A stretch of DNA of 64,000 bases from Nonomuraea africana (lineage in GTDB: Bacteria; Actinomycetota; Actinomycetes; Streptosporangiales; Streptosporangiaceae), in NCBI RefSeq assembly GCF_014873535.1, contig NZ_JADBEF010000001.1, forward strand, positions 806,001 to 870,000, given 5' to 3'. The notes below the pieces were generated by a model. That model saw nothing but the letters and a program-made list of their open reading frames with translations, ran no database searches and was not told where the DNA came from. The translations under genes were made by a program, and so were the position numbers. Each line of letters begins with the position of its first letter. Position 1 is the first letter of the stretch. Below are positions 17,425-27,013 of the stretch, in pieces.

Positions 17425-18711
17425 ATGCGCAGACTAGCGCTGGCCGTCGCGGCGGCCCTGGTGCTGACCGCCTGCGGCGCCACGGCCGAAGCCCCCTCAC
17501 CGCAGGAGGTCAAGACCCTCACGTTGTGGCACTACGAGGGCCCCGACAGCGCCATGGCCAAGGCGTGGGCCGAGGCGATCAAGAAGTTCGAGGCCACGCA
17601 CCCCGGCGTGAAGGTGAAGTTCGAGGAGAAGGGGTTCGAGGCGATGCAGAAGACCGCCTCGCAGGTGCTCAACTCCGACGCCGCCCCCGACCTGACCGAG
17701 TACAACAAGGGCAACGCCACGGCCGGCGCGCTGGCCAAGGCGGGCCTGCTCACCGACCTCAGCGCCGAGGCGGCGAAGCGAGGCTGGGACAAGCTGCTGA
17801 CCGGCAGCCTGCAGACCACCGCCAGGTACGACGAGCGCGGCATCATGGGCTCGGGCAACTGGTACGGCGTGCCCAACTACGGCGAGTTCGTCATGGTCTA
17901 CTACAACAAGGAGCTCTTCGAGAAGGCCGGGCTCGAGGTGCCCACGACCTTCGAGGAGTTCACGAAGGTGATGGACGCCTTCGTCGCCAAGGATCAGACG
18001 CCGCTGGCCATGGCCGGCGCCGAATACCCCGCCCAGCAGGTCTTCTACCAGCTCGCGCTCAGCAAGGCGCAGCGCCCGTGGGTCAACGCCTACCAGCTCT
18101 ACCAGGGAAAGACCGACTTCAAGGGCCCCGAGCTCACCTACGCCGCCCAGACCATGGCCGACTGGGTCAAGAAGGGCTACATCAGCAAGGACGCCGCCGG
18201 GCTCAAGGCCCAGGACATGGGTGACGCGTTCATGGCTGGCAAGTTCCCGATGATGGTGTCGGGCAGCTGGTGGTACGGCACCGTGCAGTCCACGGTGAAG
18301 GACTTCGAGTGGGGCACCTTCCTGTGGCCGGGCAGCCGTATGGCGCCGGGCTCCAGCGGCAACCTGTGGGTCGTGCCCGAGCGCGCGAAGAACAAGGAGC
18401 TCGCCTACGACTTCATCGACATCACGATGAGCAAGGAGATCCAGAACCTCCTCGGCAACTCGGGCGGTATCCCCGTGGCCGCCGACACCTCGGCCATCAC
18501 CGATCCCAAGAGCAAGGAGCTGATCGAGAACTTCGGCAGGCTCGCAGGCCAGGACGGCCTCGCCTTCTACCCCGACTGGCCCGCCCCCGGCTACTACGAC
18601 GTGCTCGTCGCGGGCGTGCAGGAGCTCATCAACGCCACCAAGACGCCCGAGCAGGTGCTCGACGAGCTGGCGGGGCCGTACAACGACAACCTCGCCGATG
18701 TCGGCGACTAG
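17425..18711 (+). CDS. ABC transporter sugar-binding lipoprotein
   Basis: A 428-residue extracellular solute-binding protein of the family-1 (MalE/UgpB-like) type. The signal peptide MRRLALAVAAALVLTACG ends in the lipobox LTAC, so the mature protein is anchored to the membrane by a lipidated cysteine. The body (TLTLWHYEGPDSAMAKAWAE onward) is typical of oligosaccharide binders. I chose ATG at 17425 because AGGAG is six bases before it; the ATG at 17419 overlaps the previous stop but has no room for a ribosome site. The two permeases follow directly. No ATPase is encoded here, so the importer probably shares an MsiK-like ATPase encoded elsewhere, as in Streptomyces. Confidence 0.93.
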   Translation: MRRLALAVAAALVLTACGATAEAPSPQEVKTLTLWHYEGPDSAMAKAWAEAIKKFEATHPGVKVKFEEKGFEAMQKTASQVLNSDAAPDLTEYNKGNATAGALAKAGLLTDLSAEAAKRGWDKLLTGSLQTTARYDERGIMGSGNWYGVPNYGEFVMVYYNKELFEKAGLEVPTTFEEFTKVMDAFVAKDQTPLAMAGAEYPAQQVFYQLALSKAQRPWVNAYQLYQGKTDFKGPELTYAAQTMADWVKKGYISKDAAGLKAQDMGDAFMAGKFPMMVSGSWWYGTVQSTVKDFEWGTFLWPGSRMAPGSSGNLWVVPERAKNKELAYDFIDITMSKEIQNLLGNSGGIPVAADTSAITDPKSKELIENFGRLAGQDGLAFYPDWPAPGYYDVLVAGVQELINATKTPEQVLDELAGPYNDNLADVGD

Positions 18712-19537
18712 GGCGGGCAGGGGCTACTGGCTCTACCTGGCGCCCAGCGCGGTGCTGATCCTCGCCGTCATCGTCGTGCCGTTCGGCATGAACGTGGCGG
18801 CGAGCTTCACCCGCTGGTCGGGGGTGGGGGCGCCGCGCTGGATCGGCCTGGACAACTACGCGCGGCTGCTGCGCGACGAGCGGTTCTGGCAGTCCTTCCA
18901 GCACAACGTGGCGCTGATCGTCGCCATGGCGATCGTGCCGACGCTGCTCGGCCTGGTGCTGGCCGCCGCGCTGTTCACCCTGCGCGGCAGGCGGCTGCCC
19001 AGCGTGCTGCGCGCCGCCTACTACCTGCCACAGGTGCTGCCGGTGGCGGTCGCGGGCGTGGTCTGGGGCTGGCTGCTCAACCCGTCGTACGGCCCGCTCG
19101 GCGCCCGCAACTGGCTGGGCGACCCCGACTACGCGCTGGCCACGGTCATGGCGATCATGGTGTGGTTCCAGCTCGGCTACCCCGTCGTCATCTTCATGGC
19201 CGGGCTCCAGCGCGTCGATCCCGCCCTGTACGAGGCGGCCGCGCTCGACGGCGCCTCCTGGTGGCGCAGGTTCTGGCACGTCACGGTCCCGCAGATTCGG
19301 CCCGAGATCTTCGTCGTGCTGCTGACCTGCACGATCGCCGCGCTGAAGGTATTCGGCCCGATCTACGTGCTGACCCGCGGCGGCCCCGGCAACGCGACGA
19401 TGGTGCCCTCCTACTTCTCCTACCTCAACTTCTTCGAACGCCTCAACGTCGGGTACGGCTCGGCGATCGCCACGGTGCTCGCCGTGGTCATCCTGCTGGT
19501 GACGGTCGCCTTCCTGCGCGTGCAGGAGCGGGCATGA
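18698..19537 (+). CDS. ABC sugar transporter permease (MalF/UgpA type)
   Basis: A 279-residue inner-membrane protein with six predicted helices. The conserved cytoplasmic EAA loop, which docks on the ATPase, is LYEAAALDGASWWRRFWHVTVP near residues 175-196. WIGLDNYARLLRD near residue 48 is the usual periplasmic segment of this permease class. It overlaps the binding-protein gene by 14 bp and the next permease by four bases (ATGA), which supports co-translation of a two-permease complex. Confidence 0.93.
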   Translation: MSATRAGRGYWLYLAPSAVLILAVIVVPFGMNVAASFTRWSGVGAPRWIGLDNYARLLRDERFWQSFQHNVALIVAMAIVPTLLGLVLAAALFTLRGRRLPSVLRAAYYLPQVLPVAVAGVVWGWLLNPSYGPLGARNWLGDPDYALATVMAIMVWFQLGYPVVIFMAGLQRVDPALYEAAALDGASWWRRFWHVTVPQIRPEIFVVLLTCTIAALKVFGPIYVLTRGGPGNATMVPSYFSYLNFFERLNVGYGSAIATVLAVVILLVTVAFLRVQERA

Positions 19538-20346
19538 GAAGGGGCGCCCTGCCGGCCGCGCTCGCCGTGCTGGCCCTGACGATGGTCGCGCCGTTCGGCA
19601 TCGTCGCGCTGAACGCGGTCAAGTCGAGGCGGGACTACACCGCCAACGGCCCCTTCTCCCTGCCTGACGGGCTCTCCTTCGAGGCGCTCGCCGACTTCTG
19701 GGTCCGGGTCGACTACGGTCAGAAGCTCGCCAACAGCCTGGTCATCAGCGGCAGCGTCGCGGTGCTCGCGGTGCTGCTGTCGGTGCTGAACGCCTACGCG
19801 ATCGGCATCGGCAGGGTCCGCGGCCGGATGTGGGTGCTGGTGCTGTTCCTCGCGGCCAACACGCTGCCGCAGGAGGCGCTGGTCTATCCGCTCTACTACC
19901 TGGCCAAGGCGACGGGCCTCTACGACACCAGGCTGGCCGTGATCATCATCTTCACGGTGATCCAGTCGGCCTTCGGCACCTATCTGCTCAGCGCCGTCCT
20001 CGGCCAGTTCCCGAGGGAGATCCTCGACGCCGCCCACATCGACGGCGCGGGACGCTTCAGAGCGCTGTGGTCGGTGGTGGTGCCGATCAGCCGTCCGACG
20101 CTGAGCGTCCTGCTGATCTTCTTCTTCATCTGGACGTGGAACGAGTTCTTCCTGCCCCTGATCTTCCTGGTCTCCAACGACAACCAGACCGTGCCCGTCG
20201 TCCTCGGCCTGCTCCAGGGCGAGAAGATGATGGACGCGACGATGTCCAGCGCCGCCGCGCTGCTCGGCATCGTCCCCGCGGTCGCCTTCTTCCTCATCTT
20301 CCAGCGGACCCTCACCCGCGGCGTCACCGTAGGAGCCATAAAGTGA
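19534..20346 (+). CDS. ABC sugar transporter permease (MalG/UgpE type)
   Basis: A 270-residue membrane protein with six predicted helices. The EAA loop reads ILDAAHIDGAGRFRALWSVVVP near residues 164-185, with D in place of the first E. WTWNEFFLPLIFL near residue 200 and the C-terminal RGVTVGAIK are typical of the second permease of carbohydrate importers. Both ends overlap the neighbours (ATGA before, GTGA after). Confidence 0.93.
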   Translation: MRRGALPAALAVLALTMVAPFGIVALNAVKSRRDYTANGPFSLPDGLSFEALADFWVRVDYGQKLANSLVISGSVAVLAVLLSVLNAYAIGIGRVRGRMWVLVLFLAANTLPQEALVYPLYYLAKATGLYDTRLAVIIIFTVIQSAFGTYLLSAVLGQFPREILDAAHIDGAGRFRALWSVVVPISRPTLSVLLIFFFIWTWNEFFLPLIFLVSNDNQTVPVVLGLLQGEKMMDATMSSAAALLGIVPAVAFFLIFQRTLTRGVTVGAIK

Positions 20347-23210
20347 AACGAGCCCTCTTAGTCCTTGCTCTCGTCGTGTCGTTATCGGCCTTCACGAGCG
20401 ACCCGCCCGTCTACCAGGACCCGTCCAGGCCACTGGCCGAGCGGGTGGAGGACCTGCTCGGCAGGCTCACGCCCGACGAGAAGATCTCACTGCTGCACCA
20501 GTCGCAGGAGGCGATACCGCGCCTCGGCCTGCCGTACCACAAGAACGGGACCGAGGCCCTGCACGGCGTGGGCTGGTCGAACGACCACGGTGACGAGTGG
20601 AAGCAGAAGTTCGCCAGCGGCACGATCTTCCCGCAGGCCGTCGGCCTGGCCTCCACCTGGAACCCCGAGCTGATCAGGCAGGTCGGGACGGCCACCGGCG
20701 ACGAGGTGCGCGGTTACGCGGCGGAGAACCCCGAGCTGTGGGGCACGCAGGTGTGGGCGCCGGTCGTCAACCTGCTGCGCGACCCGCGATGGGGGCGCAA
20801 CGAGGAGGGCTACTCCGAGGACCCGCTGCTGACCGGCGCGATCTCGACCGCGTACGGCAAGGGCCTGTCGGGCGACGACCCGGTGTACCTGAAGACGGCT
20901 CCCGTGCTCAAGCACTACCTGGCCAACAACAACGAGTACCGGCGCTCCCTGACCTCCTCCAACCTGCCGCCCCGGGTCAAGCACGAGTACGACGAGGCCG
21001 CCTTCCGGCCCGCGATCAGCGCCGACGCCGCGACGGGGGTGATGGGCGCCTACAACCTGGTCAACGGCCGTCCCAACACCGTCAACCCGGACCAGGACGA
21101 GGTCGTGCGGACCTGGACCGACAAGGTGCTCTACAACGTCAGCGATGCGTGGGCGCCCCAGGCCCTCTACCAGGTCGAGAACTACTACCCGGACGAGCCG
21201 ACGTCCTACGCCGCCACGCTCAGGGCCGGTCAGGACAGCTTCACCGTCGACGGCATGAACACCGCCCCGATGACCGCCTCCATCAAGACCGCGCTGGAGC
21301 GCGGCCTGATCACGCAGGCCGACATCGACACCGCGGTCCGGCACGTGCTGTCGATCAGGATCAGGCTCGGCCACGCCGACCCGGGCGGCGGGCCGTACGC
21401 GAAGATCACCAAGGAGGTCGTGGACTCGCCCGCGCACCGGGCGCTCAACCGGCGCACCGCCGCGGAGGCCCTGGTGCTGCTGCGCAACGACGGCAGGCTG
21501 CCGCTCGACCAGGGCCGCACCAGGTCGGTCGCCGTGGTCGGGCCGCTGCAGGACAAGCTCTACCGCGACTGGTACGGCGGCGCGCTGCCGTACCAGGTGA
21601 CCCCGAAGCGGGGCCTGGCCGAGCGAGCGGCGGTGACCGGCCACGACGCGCTGGACCGCGTCGCGCTCAGGCACACCGCCACGGGCAAGTACGTCACCGC
21701 TCCCGCGGACCTCACGCAGGCCGTCACGGTGGGGCCCGACCGGACGGCCGCCGCGCAGTGGGACCTGACCGACTGGACGGGCGGCGTCTCCACGCTGCGC
21801 AACGCCGCCGGCGGCAAGCTGCTCACCGGCAACTGGGGCACCTTCCTGGCCAACTCCGACGACCCGGACGGCTGGTTCGTCCAGCAGCAGTTCCGCTTCG
21901 AGAAGCAGGGTGACGGCTCCTATCTGATCCAGTACGTGGGCTACGAGGTCAACGAGGGCTGGTGGTCGATCCCCGAGCACTACGTCACGGTCCGCGCGGA
22001 CGGCACGCTGGCGATGGGCGCGAAGGCCGACGCGGCCCGCTTCACCATGGAGGTCGTCACCGACGGCGTGAAGCAGGCCGTCGAGGCGGCCAAGGGCGCG
22101 GACGCGGCGGTCGTCGTGGTGGGCAGCCATCCGTTCGTGGCCGGGCGTGAGAGCCACGACCGGGCCGACCTGACCCTCGGCGCCTCCCAGTTGCGGCTGA
22201 TCGAGGCCGTGCAGCAGGCCAACCCGAACACGGTCGTGGTGCTGGAGACCGGCTATCCGGTGACGGTCGAGGCCAAGGCGCTGCTGTGGACCACGCACGC
22301 GGGCCCCGAGACGGGACACGCGGTGGCCGACGCGATCTTCGGCGCGGTCAACCCCGGCGGACGGCTCACCCAGACGTGGTACCGCTCGGGCGACCTGCCC
22401 GACATCCTCGACTACGACATCACCAAGACCGGGATGACCTACCTCTACCACCGGGGCGATCCGCTCTACGCCTTCGGCCACGGCCTGTCCTACACGACGT
22501 TCGGCTACCAGGGGCTGAAGGTCACCAAGGACGGGCAGGTCAGCGTCAAGGTCACCAACACGGGGTCGCGGGCGGGCGACGAGGTCGTCCAGCTCTACAC
22601 CCACCAGCAGCGCTCGCGCGTCGTCCAGCCGGTCAAGCAGCTGCGCGGCTTCCAGCGGATCTCGCTGCGGCCGGGCGAGACCCGCGAGGTGCGGTTCACG
22701 CTGAAGAAGGCGGACCTGGCGCTCTGGGACGTCACCAGGGGCAGGTGGACGGTCGAGACCGCCACCCATGACGTGCTGGTCGGCGGCTCCTCCTCGGCGA
22801 TCAGGCAGCGCGCGACCCTCCAGGTCGAGGGGGAGCGGATCCCGCCGCGCGAGCTGTCGAAGCCGACGAGGGCGATCGACTTCGACGACTACCAGGGTGT
22901 GGAGCTGGTCGACTTCAGCAAGGAGCGCGGTGAGGCCGTGGGCGGCGCGGCCGGGGACTGGCTCGCCTTCCGGGACGCCAGGCTGGGCGGCGCCTTCACG
23001 GCCGAGGTGGCCTCCGTGACCGGCGGCTCGATCGAGGTGCGGCTCGGCTCGCCCTCGGGGAGGCTGCTCGGCACGCTCGAAGCCCCTGCGACGGGTGATG
23101 TCTACACATACGCTACGGCCATGACACCGATCACTCCGGTCCGTGGCGTCCACGACGTCTACCTCGTCTTCACCGGCGACATCAGGGTCGGCACGTTCCG
23201 GCTCGCATGA
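20343..23210 (+). CDS. secreted GH3 beta-glucosidase with internal beta-trefoil-like and C-terminal CBM6-like domains
   Basis: A 955-residue glycoside hydrolase of family 3. A short signal peptide (residues 1-18, ALLVLALVVSLSAF) suggests export. The catalytic TIM barrel follows, with EALHGVGWS, the nucleophile D268 in NVSDAWAP and KHYLANNNE before it. Within the second (alpha/beta) domain, about residues 430-570 form an inserted module (RHTATGKYVTAP, QWDLTDWTGG, LLTGNWGTFLANS) resembling a fascin-like beta-trefoil where many family members carry PA14. The FnIII domain (VSVKVTNTGSRAGDEVVQLY) comes next, and the last 130 residues look like a CBM6 carbohydrate-binding module. The GTG start overlaps the permease stop. 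A paralogue without signal peptide lies at 60009. Confidence 0.9.
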   Translation: MKRALLVLALVVSLSAFTSDPPVYQDPSRPLAERVEDLLGRLTPDEKISLLHQSQEAIPRLGLPYHKNGTEALHGVGWSNDHGDEWKQKFASGTIFPQAVGLASTWNPELIRQVGTATGDEVRGYAAENPELWGTQVWAPVVNLLRDPRWGRNEEGYSEDPLLTGAISTAYGKGLSGDDPVYLKTAPVLKHYLANNNEYRRSLTSSNLPPRVKHEYDEAAFRPAISADAATGVMGAYNLVNGRPNTVNPDQDEVVRTWTDKVLYNVSDAWAPQALYQVENYYPDEPTSYAATLRAGQDSFTVDGMNTAPMTASIKTALERGLITQADIDTAVRHVLSIRIRLGHADPGGGPYAKITKEVVDSPAHRALNRRTAAEALVLLRNDGRLPLDQGRTRSVAVVGPLQDKLYRDWYGGALPYQVTPKRGLAERAAVTGHDALDRVALRHTATGKYVTAPADLTQAVTVGPDRTAAAQWDLTDWTGGVSTLRNAAGGKLLTGNWGTFLANSDDPDGWFVQQQFRFEKQGDGSYLIQYVGYEVNEGWWSIPEHYVTVRADGTLAMGAKADAARFTMEVVTDGVKQAVEAAKGADAAVVVVGSHPFVAGRESHDRADLTLGASQLRLIEAVQQANPNTVVVLETGYPVTVEAKALLWTTHAGPETGHAVADAIFGAVNPGGRLTQTWYRSGDLPDILDYDITKTGMTYLYHRGDPLYAFGHGLSYTTFGYQGLKVTKDGQVSVKVTNTGSRAGDEVVQLYTHQQRSRVVQPVKQLRGFQRISLRPGETREVRFTLKKADLALWDVTRGRWTVETATHDVLVGGSSSAIRQRATLQVEGERIPPRELSKPTRAIDFDDYQGVELVDFSKERGEAVGGAAGDWLAFRDARLGGAFTAEVASVTGGSIEVRLGSPSGRLLGTLEAPATGDVYTYATAMTPITPVRGVHDVYLVFTGDIRVGTFRLA

Positions 23211-24310
23211 CGCTGGCCAGGCTCGTCGCGGTCTGCGCGGTCTGGGGCGTCTTCTGGGGGTCGTGGTCGGCGCTGCTGCCGGCCGTACAGGCCCAGGTCG
23301 GCGCCACCACCGCCGACCTCGGGCTGGCGCTGGCCGGGGTGCCGGTGGGCGCCATCCCCGCGATGGCGCTCACCGGCCGCCTGGTCAGGGGGCGGGAGCG
23401 GCTCGCCCTCGCCCTCGCCACCGCGCTGTTCGCGCTGGCGGCGGCGGGCATCGGGCTGGTCACGACCCCGCTCGCGCTGGGCCTGGCCCTGGTCGGGCTC
23501 GGCGCGACGAGCGGCGCCCTCGACATCGCACTCAACACCGCCACCGGCAGGGCCGAGCGCGAGTCGGGCGGCAGGCTCTTCCAGCCCGTGCACGCCGCCT
23601 TCCCGGTCGCCGTGATCGTGGCGGCGCCCGCCACGGGGCTGGCCCGCTCTCTGGGGTACGGCCCGGCGCAGGTGCTGGCCGTCGTCGCCGTCCTGGTGCT
23701 GGCCTGCGCGGTGCTGGCGCTCGGCCTGCCGCTCGGCAGGGGCGTGCAGCCGGTGGCGGAGAGCAGGCCGAAGGGGGCCTGGAAACATGCCGCCCTGCTC
23801 GGCGCGCTGGCCGCGGGCACGCTGGTCATCGAGAACTCCGTCGAGCAGTGGTCGGTCCTGCTGATGGAGGACTACCGGGCGGCGCCCACGCTGCTGGCCA
23901 GCGCCGCGCCCGCCGCCTACATGGCCGCGCTCACCGCGGGCCGCCTGACGGCGCAGGCCTTCCCCAGGCTCGGGCTGGGCCCGCTGTACGTGCTGGCGGG
24001 GTTCGGCGGCGGTGGCGGGATCGTGCTGGCGGGGCTGGCCCCGACGGCCTTGCTGTCGCTAGCCGGTTTCGCGCTCACCGGCCTGGCGCTCGGGCCGCTG
24101 CTGCCCGCGATGCTCAGCAGGGCGGCGGTCGGCGACGAGAACGGGACGCTGGTCACGGCGGTCTCGACGATCTCCTACGCCGGGTTCGTCCTGAGCCCGC
24201 TGCTGGTCGCGGGGCTGAGCGCGGCCTTCTCGTTGCCCGTGGCGCTGGCGTTGCTCGGCGTGCTGGCCGTGCCGCTGCTCTTCGGATATTTGACCGATCG
24301 TTCTCGTTAG
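23207..24310 (+). CDS. major facilitator superfamily transporter
   Basis: A 367-residue membrane protein with about 11-12 hydrophobic helices, slightly short for an MFS member. The N-terminal WGVFWGSWSALLPAVQAQVG and the cytoplasmic loop GRLVRGRERLALA fit the FucP/YbjJ-like subgroup, whose members carry sugars or small metabolites. It overlaps the GH3 stop by four bases and is the last gene of the operon, so it may move a monosaccharide or clear excess sugar. Direction and substrate cannot be told from sequence. Confidence 0.85.
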   Translation: MTLARLVAVCAVWGVFWGSWSALLPAVQAQVGATTADLGLALAGVPVGAIPAMALTGRLVRGRERLALALATALFALAAAGIGLVTTPLALGLALVGLGATSGALDIALNTATGRAERESGGRLFQPVHAAFPVAVIVAAPATGLARSLGYGPAQVLAVVAVLVLACAVLALGLPLGRGVQPVAESRPKGAWKHAALLGALAAGTLVIENSVEQWSVLLMEDYRAAPTLLASAAPAAYMAALTAGRLTAQAFPRLGLGPLYVLAGFGGGGGIVLAGLAPTALLSLAGFALTGLALGPLLPAMLSRAAVGDENGTLVTAVSTISYAGFVLSPLLVAGLSAAFSLPVALALLGVLAVPLLFGYLTDRSR

Positions 24311-24320
24311 GGCATATTCA

Positions 24321-24349
24321 AGACCACTCGTTCTAGATAGGAGTGGTCT
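24321..24349. promoter_or_regulatory. inverted repeat covering the ribosome site of the SDR gene
   Basis: AGACCACT at 24321-24328 is perfectly complementary to AGTGGTCT at 24342-24349, just before the ATG at 24351. The AGGAG ribosome site (24339-24343) is partly inside the right arm. It could be an operator, or an RNA hairpin that limits translation. Confidence 0.45.
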
Positions 24350-24350
24350 C

Positions 24351-25103
24351 ATGCGTTTCAACGGCAAGGTCGCGCTCGTCACCGGTGGCGGTTCGGGCAT
24401 CGGGCGGGCCACCGCCCAGGCGTTCGCGGCCGAAGGGGCCACGGTCGTGGTCGCGGGACGCGGCGCCGAGTCGTTGACCGAGACGGTGAAGCTGATCGAG
24501 CACGCCGGTGGCGCGGCGAGCCACGTGGTCGCCGACGTGAGCACCTCGGACGGCGCGGCGGCGATGGTCGCGCACGCCGTCGCCAGGCACGGCCGCCTCG
24601 ACGTCGCCTTCAACAACGCGGGCGTCTTCGCCGGCGGAGCGGTCACCGACCTGGACGAGGAGACGTGGGCGCGCGTCATGAACGCGAACGTGACCAGCGT
24701 GTGGCTGTCGATGAAGCACGAGATCGAGCACATGCGCCGCAACGGCGGCGGCGTCATCGTGAACACCGCCTCCAACCTGGGCGCGCACAAGCGCTACGGC
24801 GGCATGGCGGCCTACATCGCCTCGAAGGCGGCGGTGAGCGCGCTGACCAAGGCCGCGGCGCTGGAGTACATCGCCGAGGGCGTGCGCGTCAACGCCGTGA
24901 GCCCCGGCGCCTCGGCGACCGCGATGTCCCTGCGCCCCGGCGAGAGCGCGGAGGAGCGCGACGAGCGGATGCGGTCCGCGCTGCCGGTGGGCAGGGTGGG
25001 CAGGCTGGAGGAGATCGCGGCGGCCGTGCTCTACCTCGCCTCAGCCGAGGCGGGATTCACCGTCGGCACCGACCTGGTGGTGGACGGCGGCGCCACGCTC
25101 TAG
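24351..25103 (+). CDS. short-chain dehydrogenase/reductase (SDR)
   Basis: A 250-residue classical SDR. TGGGSGIG at residues 11-18 binds NAD(P). NNAG is near residue 89. The catalytic Ser, Tyr and Lys are in NTASN (near 141), and in YIASK (near 156-160). The C-terminal GRVGRLEEIAAAVLYLAS...GTDLVVDGGATL is the standard family ending. The cofactor is likely NADP(H), judged by R in AGRGAES, but the substrate is open. It is separated from the sugar operon by an inverted repeat and appears to be transcribed alone. Confidence 0.92.
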   Translation: MRFNGKVALVTGGGSGIGRATAQAFAAEGATVVVAGRGAESLTETVKLIEHAGGAASHVVADVSTSDGAAAMVAHAVARHGRLDVAFNNAGVFAGGAVTDLDEETWARVMNANVTSVWLSMKHEIEHMRRNGGGVIVNTASNLGAHKRYGGMAAYIASKAAVSALTKAAALEYIAEGVRVNAVSPGASATAMSLRPGESAEERDERMRSALPVGRVGRLEEIAAAVLYLASAEAGFTVGTDLVVDGGATL

Positions 25104-25200
25104 CCGCGGCGGTAGATCGTCGGCCAAGACTTCGGCGCAGCCGCGCACGCCGCCCGTCCCTGGGTATCTCCGCTGGAGTATCCCTGATCGGAGGAGCGAC

Positions 25201-25452
25201 ATGGCCGTCTGCGAAGTATGCGGCAACGACTACGACATGAGTTTCGAGGTGCACGCCCAGGGCGCGGTGCACACCTTCGACTCCTTCCAGTGCGCCATCC
25301 AGGCGATGGCGCCCATCTGCGAGCACTGCGGTCAGAAGATCATCGGGCATGGTGTCGAGGCGGAGCGGCGCTGGTACTGCTGCGCCCACTGCGCCCGCCA
25401 GGAGGGGGCGACGGCGATCGTCGACAGGGTGATGGCCGGGACGTCCGCCTAG
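25201..25452 (+). CDS. small Cys/His-rich metal-binding protein (prokaryotic metallothionein-like)
   Basis: An 83-residue protein with CxxC pairs at 4-7 (CEVCGNDY) and 40-43 (CEHCGQK), single Cys at 31, and CCAHC near 60-64, together enough for two zinc sites. Proteins of this exact form are widespread in actinobacteria and usually annotated as prokaryotic metallothionein or zinc ribbon. Role unknown; metal storage or a small zinc-dependent adaptor are possible. GGAGGAG lies seven bases before the ATG. Confidence 0.75.
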   Translation: MAVCEVCGNDYDMSFEVHAQGAVHTFDSFQCAIQAMAPICEHCGQKIIGHGVEAERRWYCCAHCARQEGATAIVDRVMAGTSA

Positions 25453-25553
25453 CACCTGGTGTGATCGGCGCCGTTCTCTCAGGCGTTCCCGCGTGTTGCA
25501 ATGGAGCTGCCGGCCGGACCGCCGGCGGTCCATCGGCTGGGAGGCCTGCACCG

Positions 25554-26957
25554 ATGTACGACTTCGATCTCCTCGCGCTCGGGTCGGGTCCGGGCGGGCA
25601 GAAGGCCGCCATCGCCGCCGCCAAGCTCGGCAGGCGCACCGCGGTCGTCGAGAAGACGCACATGCTGGGCGGGGTCTGCATCAACACCGGCACGATCCCG
25701 TCCAAGACGCTGCGCGAGGCCGTCCTCTACCTCACCGGCCTCAACCAGCGGGAGCTGTACGGCGCCAGCTACCGGGTGAAAGAGGAGATCACCGTCGCCG
25801 ACCTGGGGATGCGCACCCAGCACGTCATGGGGCGCGAGATCCAGGTCATCCGCAGCCAGCTGGCCCGCAACCACGTCACCCTGCTGCGGGGGACGGGCCG
25901 CTTCCTCGACGCGCACACCATCGGCGTCACCGGCGAGGAGGAGCGGAAGGTCACGGCCGAGAAGATCGTGATCGCCACCGGCACGTCGCCCGCCCGGCCC
26001 TCCACCGTGGAGTTCGACGACCGCACGGTCATCGACTCCGACGCGATCCTGCACCTCGACCGGGTCCCCGAGACCATGGTCGTCGTCGGGGCGGGGGTCA
26101 TCGGCATCGAGTACGCCTCGATGTTCGCCGCGCTCGGCGCCAAGGTGACCGTGGTGGAGCGCCGCGAGCGCATGCTGGAGTTCTGCGACCTCGAGATCGT
26201 CGAGGCGCTCAAATACCACCTGAGGGACCTGGCCGTCACCTTCCGCTTCGGCGAGAGCGTCGCCGCCGTCGAACGGCGGCCGCGCGGGGCGCTGACCGTC
26301 CTGGAGAGCGGCAAGAAGATCCCGGCCGACTGCGTCATGTACTCGGCGGGCCGCCAGGGCAAGACCGCCGAGCTCTGCCTGGAGGCCGCGGGCCTGTCCG
26401 CCGACGAGCGCGGCCGGATCAAGGTCGACTCCAACTACGCCACCCCCGTCCCGCACATCTACGCCGTCGGCGACGTGATCGGCTTTCCCGCGCTGGCGGC
26501 CACCTCCATGGAGCAGGGACGGCTCGCCGCCCAGCACGCCTGCGGCGAGCCCGTCGCCGACCTGAGCGAGCTGCAGCCGATCGGGATCTACACCATCCCC
26601 GAGATCAGCTTCGTCGGGAAGTCGGAGGACGAGCTGACCCGCGACCGGATCCCGTTCGAGGTGGGCATCTCCCGCTACCGGGAGCTGGCGCGGGGCCAGA
26701 TCATCGGCGACTCGTACGGCATGCTCAAGTTGCTGGTCTCCTCCGAGGACAGGCGGCTGCTCGGGGTCCACGTGTTCGGCACCGGCGCCACCGAGCTGGT
26801 GCACATCGGGCAGACCGTGATGGGCTGCGGGGCGACGGTCGACTACCTGGTCAACGCGGTGTTCAACTACCCGACGCTGGCCGAGTCCTACAAGGTCGCC
26901 GCCCTCGACGCCATGAACAAGATGCGCGCCATCGCCAGGCTGACCGCCGAGATGTGA
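25554..26957 (+). CDS. sthA: Si-specific soluble NAD(P)+ transhydrogenase
   Basis: A 467-residue cytoplasmic flavoprotein that passes hydride between NADPH and NAD+. [17 protein letters not shown] near residue 8 binds [20 protein letters not shown] near residue 41 has the shape of the disulfide motif of lipoamide dehydrogenase relatives but only one Cys, which is the mark of Sth[20 protein letters not shown] near residue 178 binds NAD(P). [21 protein letters not shown] and the C-terminal dimerisation domain complete the family pattern. The ATG at 25554 lies in a gap of 100 bp after the metallothionein-like gene. Confidence 0.93.
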   Translation: MYDFDLLALGSGPGGQKAAIAAAKLGRRTAVVEKTHMLGGVCINTGTIPSKTLREAVLYLTGLNQRELYGASYRVKEEITVADLGMRTQHVMGREIQVIRSQLARNHVTLLRGTGRFLDAHTIGVTGEEERKVTAEKIVIATGTSPARPSTVEFDDRTVIDSDAILHLDRVPETMVVVGAGVIGIEYASMFAALGAKVTVVERRERMLEFCDLEIVEALKYHLRDLAVTFRFGESVAAVERRPRGALTVLESGKKIPADCVMYSAGRQGKTAELCLEAAGLSADERGRIKVDSNYATPVPHIYAVGDVIGFPALAATSMEQGRLAAQHACGEPVADLSELQPIGIYTIPEISFVGKSEDELTRDRIPFEVGISRYRELARGQIIGDSYGMLKLLVSSEDRRLLGVHVFGTGATELVHIGQTVMGCGATVDYLVNAVFNYPTLAESYKVAALDAMNKMRAIARLTAEM

Positions 26958-27013
26958 CCCTCGCCCTCGACGGGCCCGCCGCGGGCGTGGGGCCACCAGG
27001 TGTACCGCCGCCG

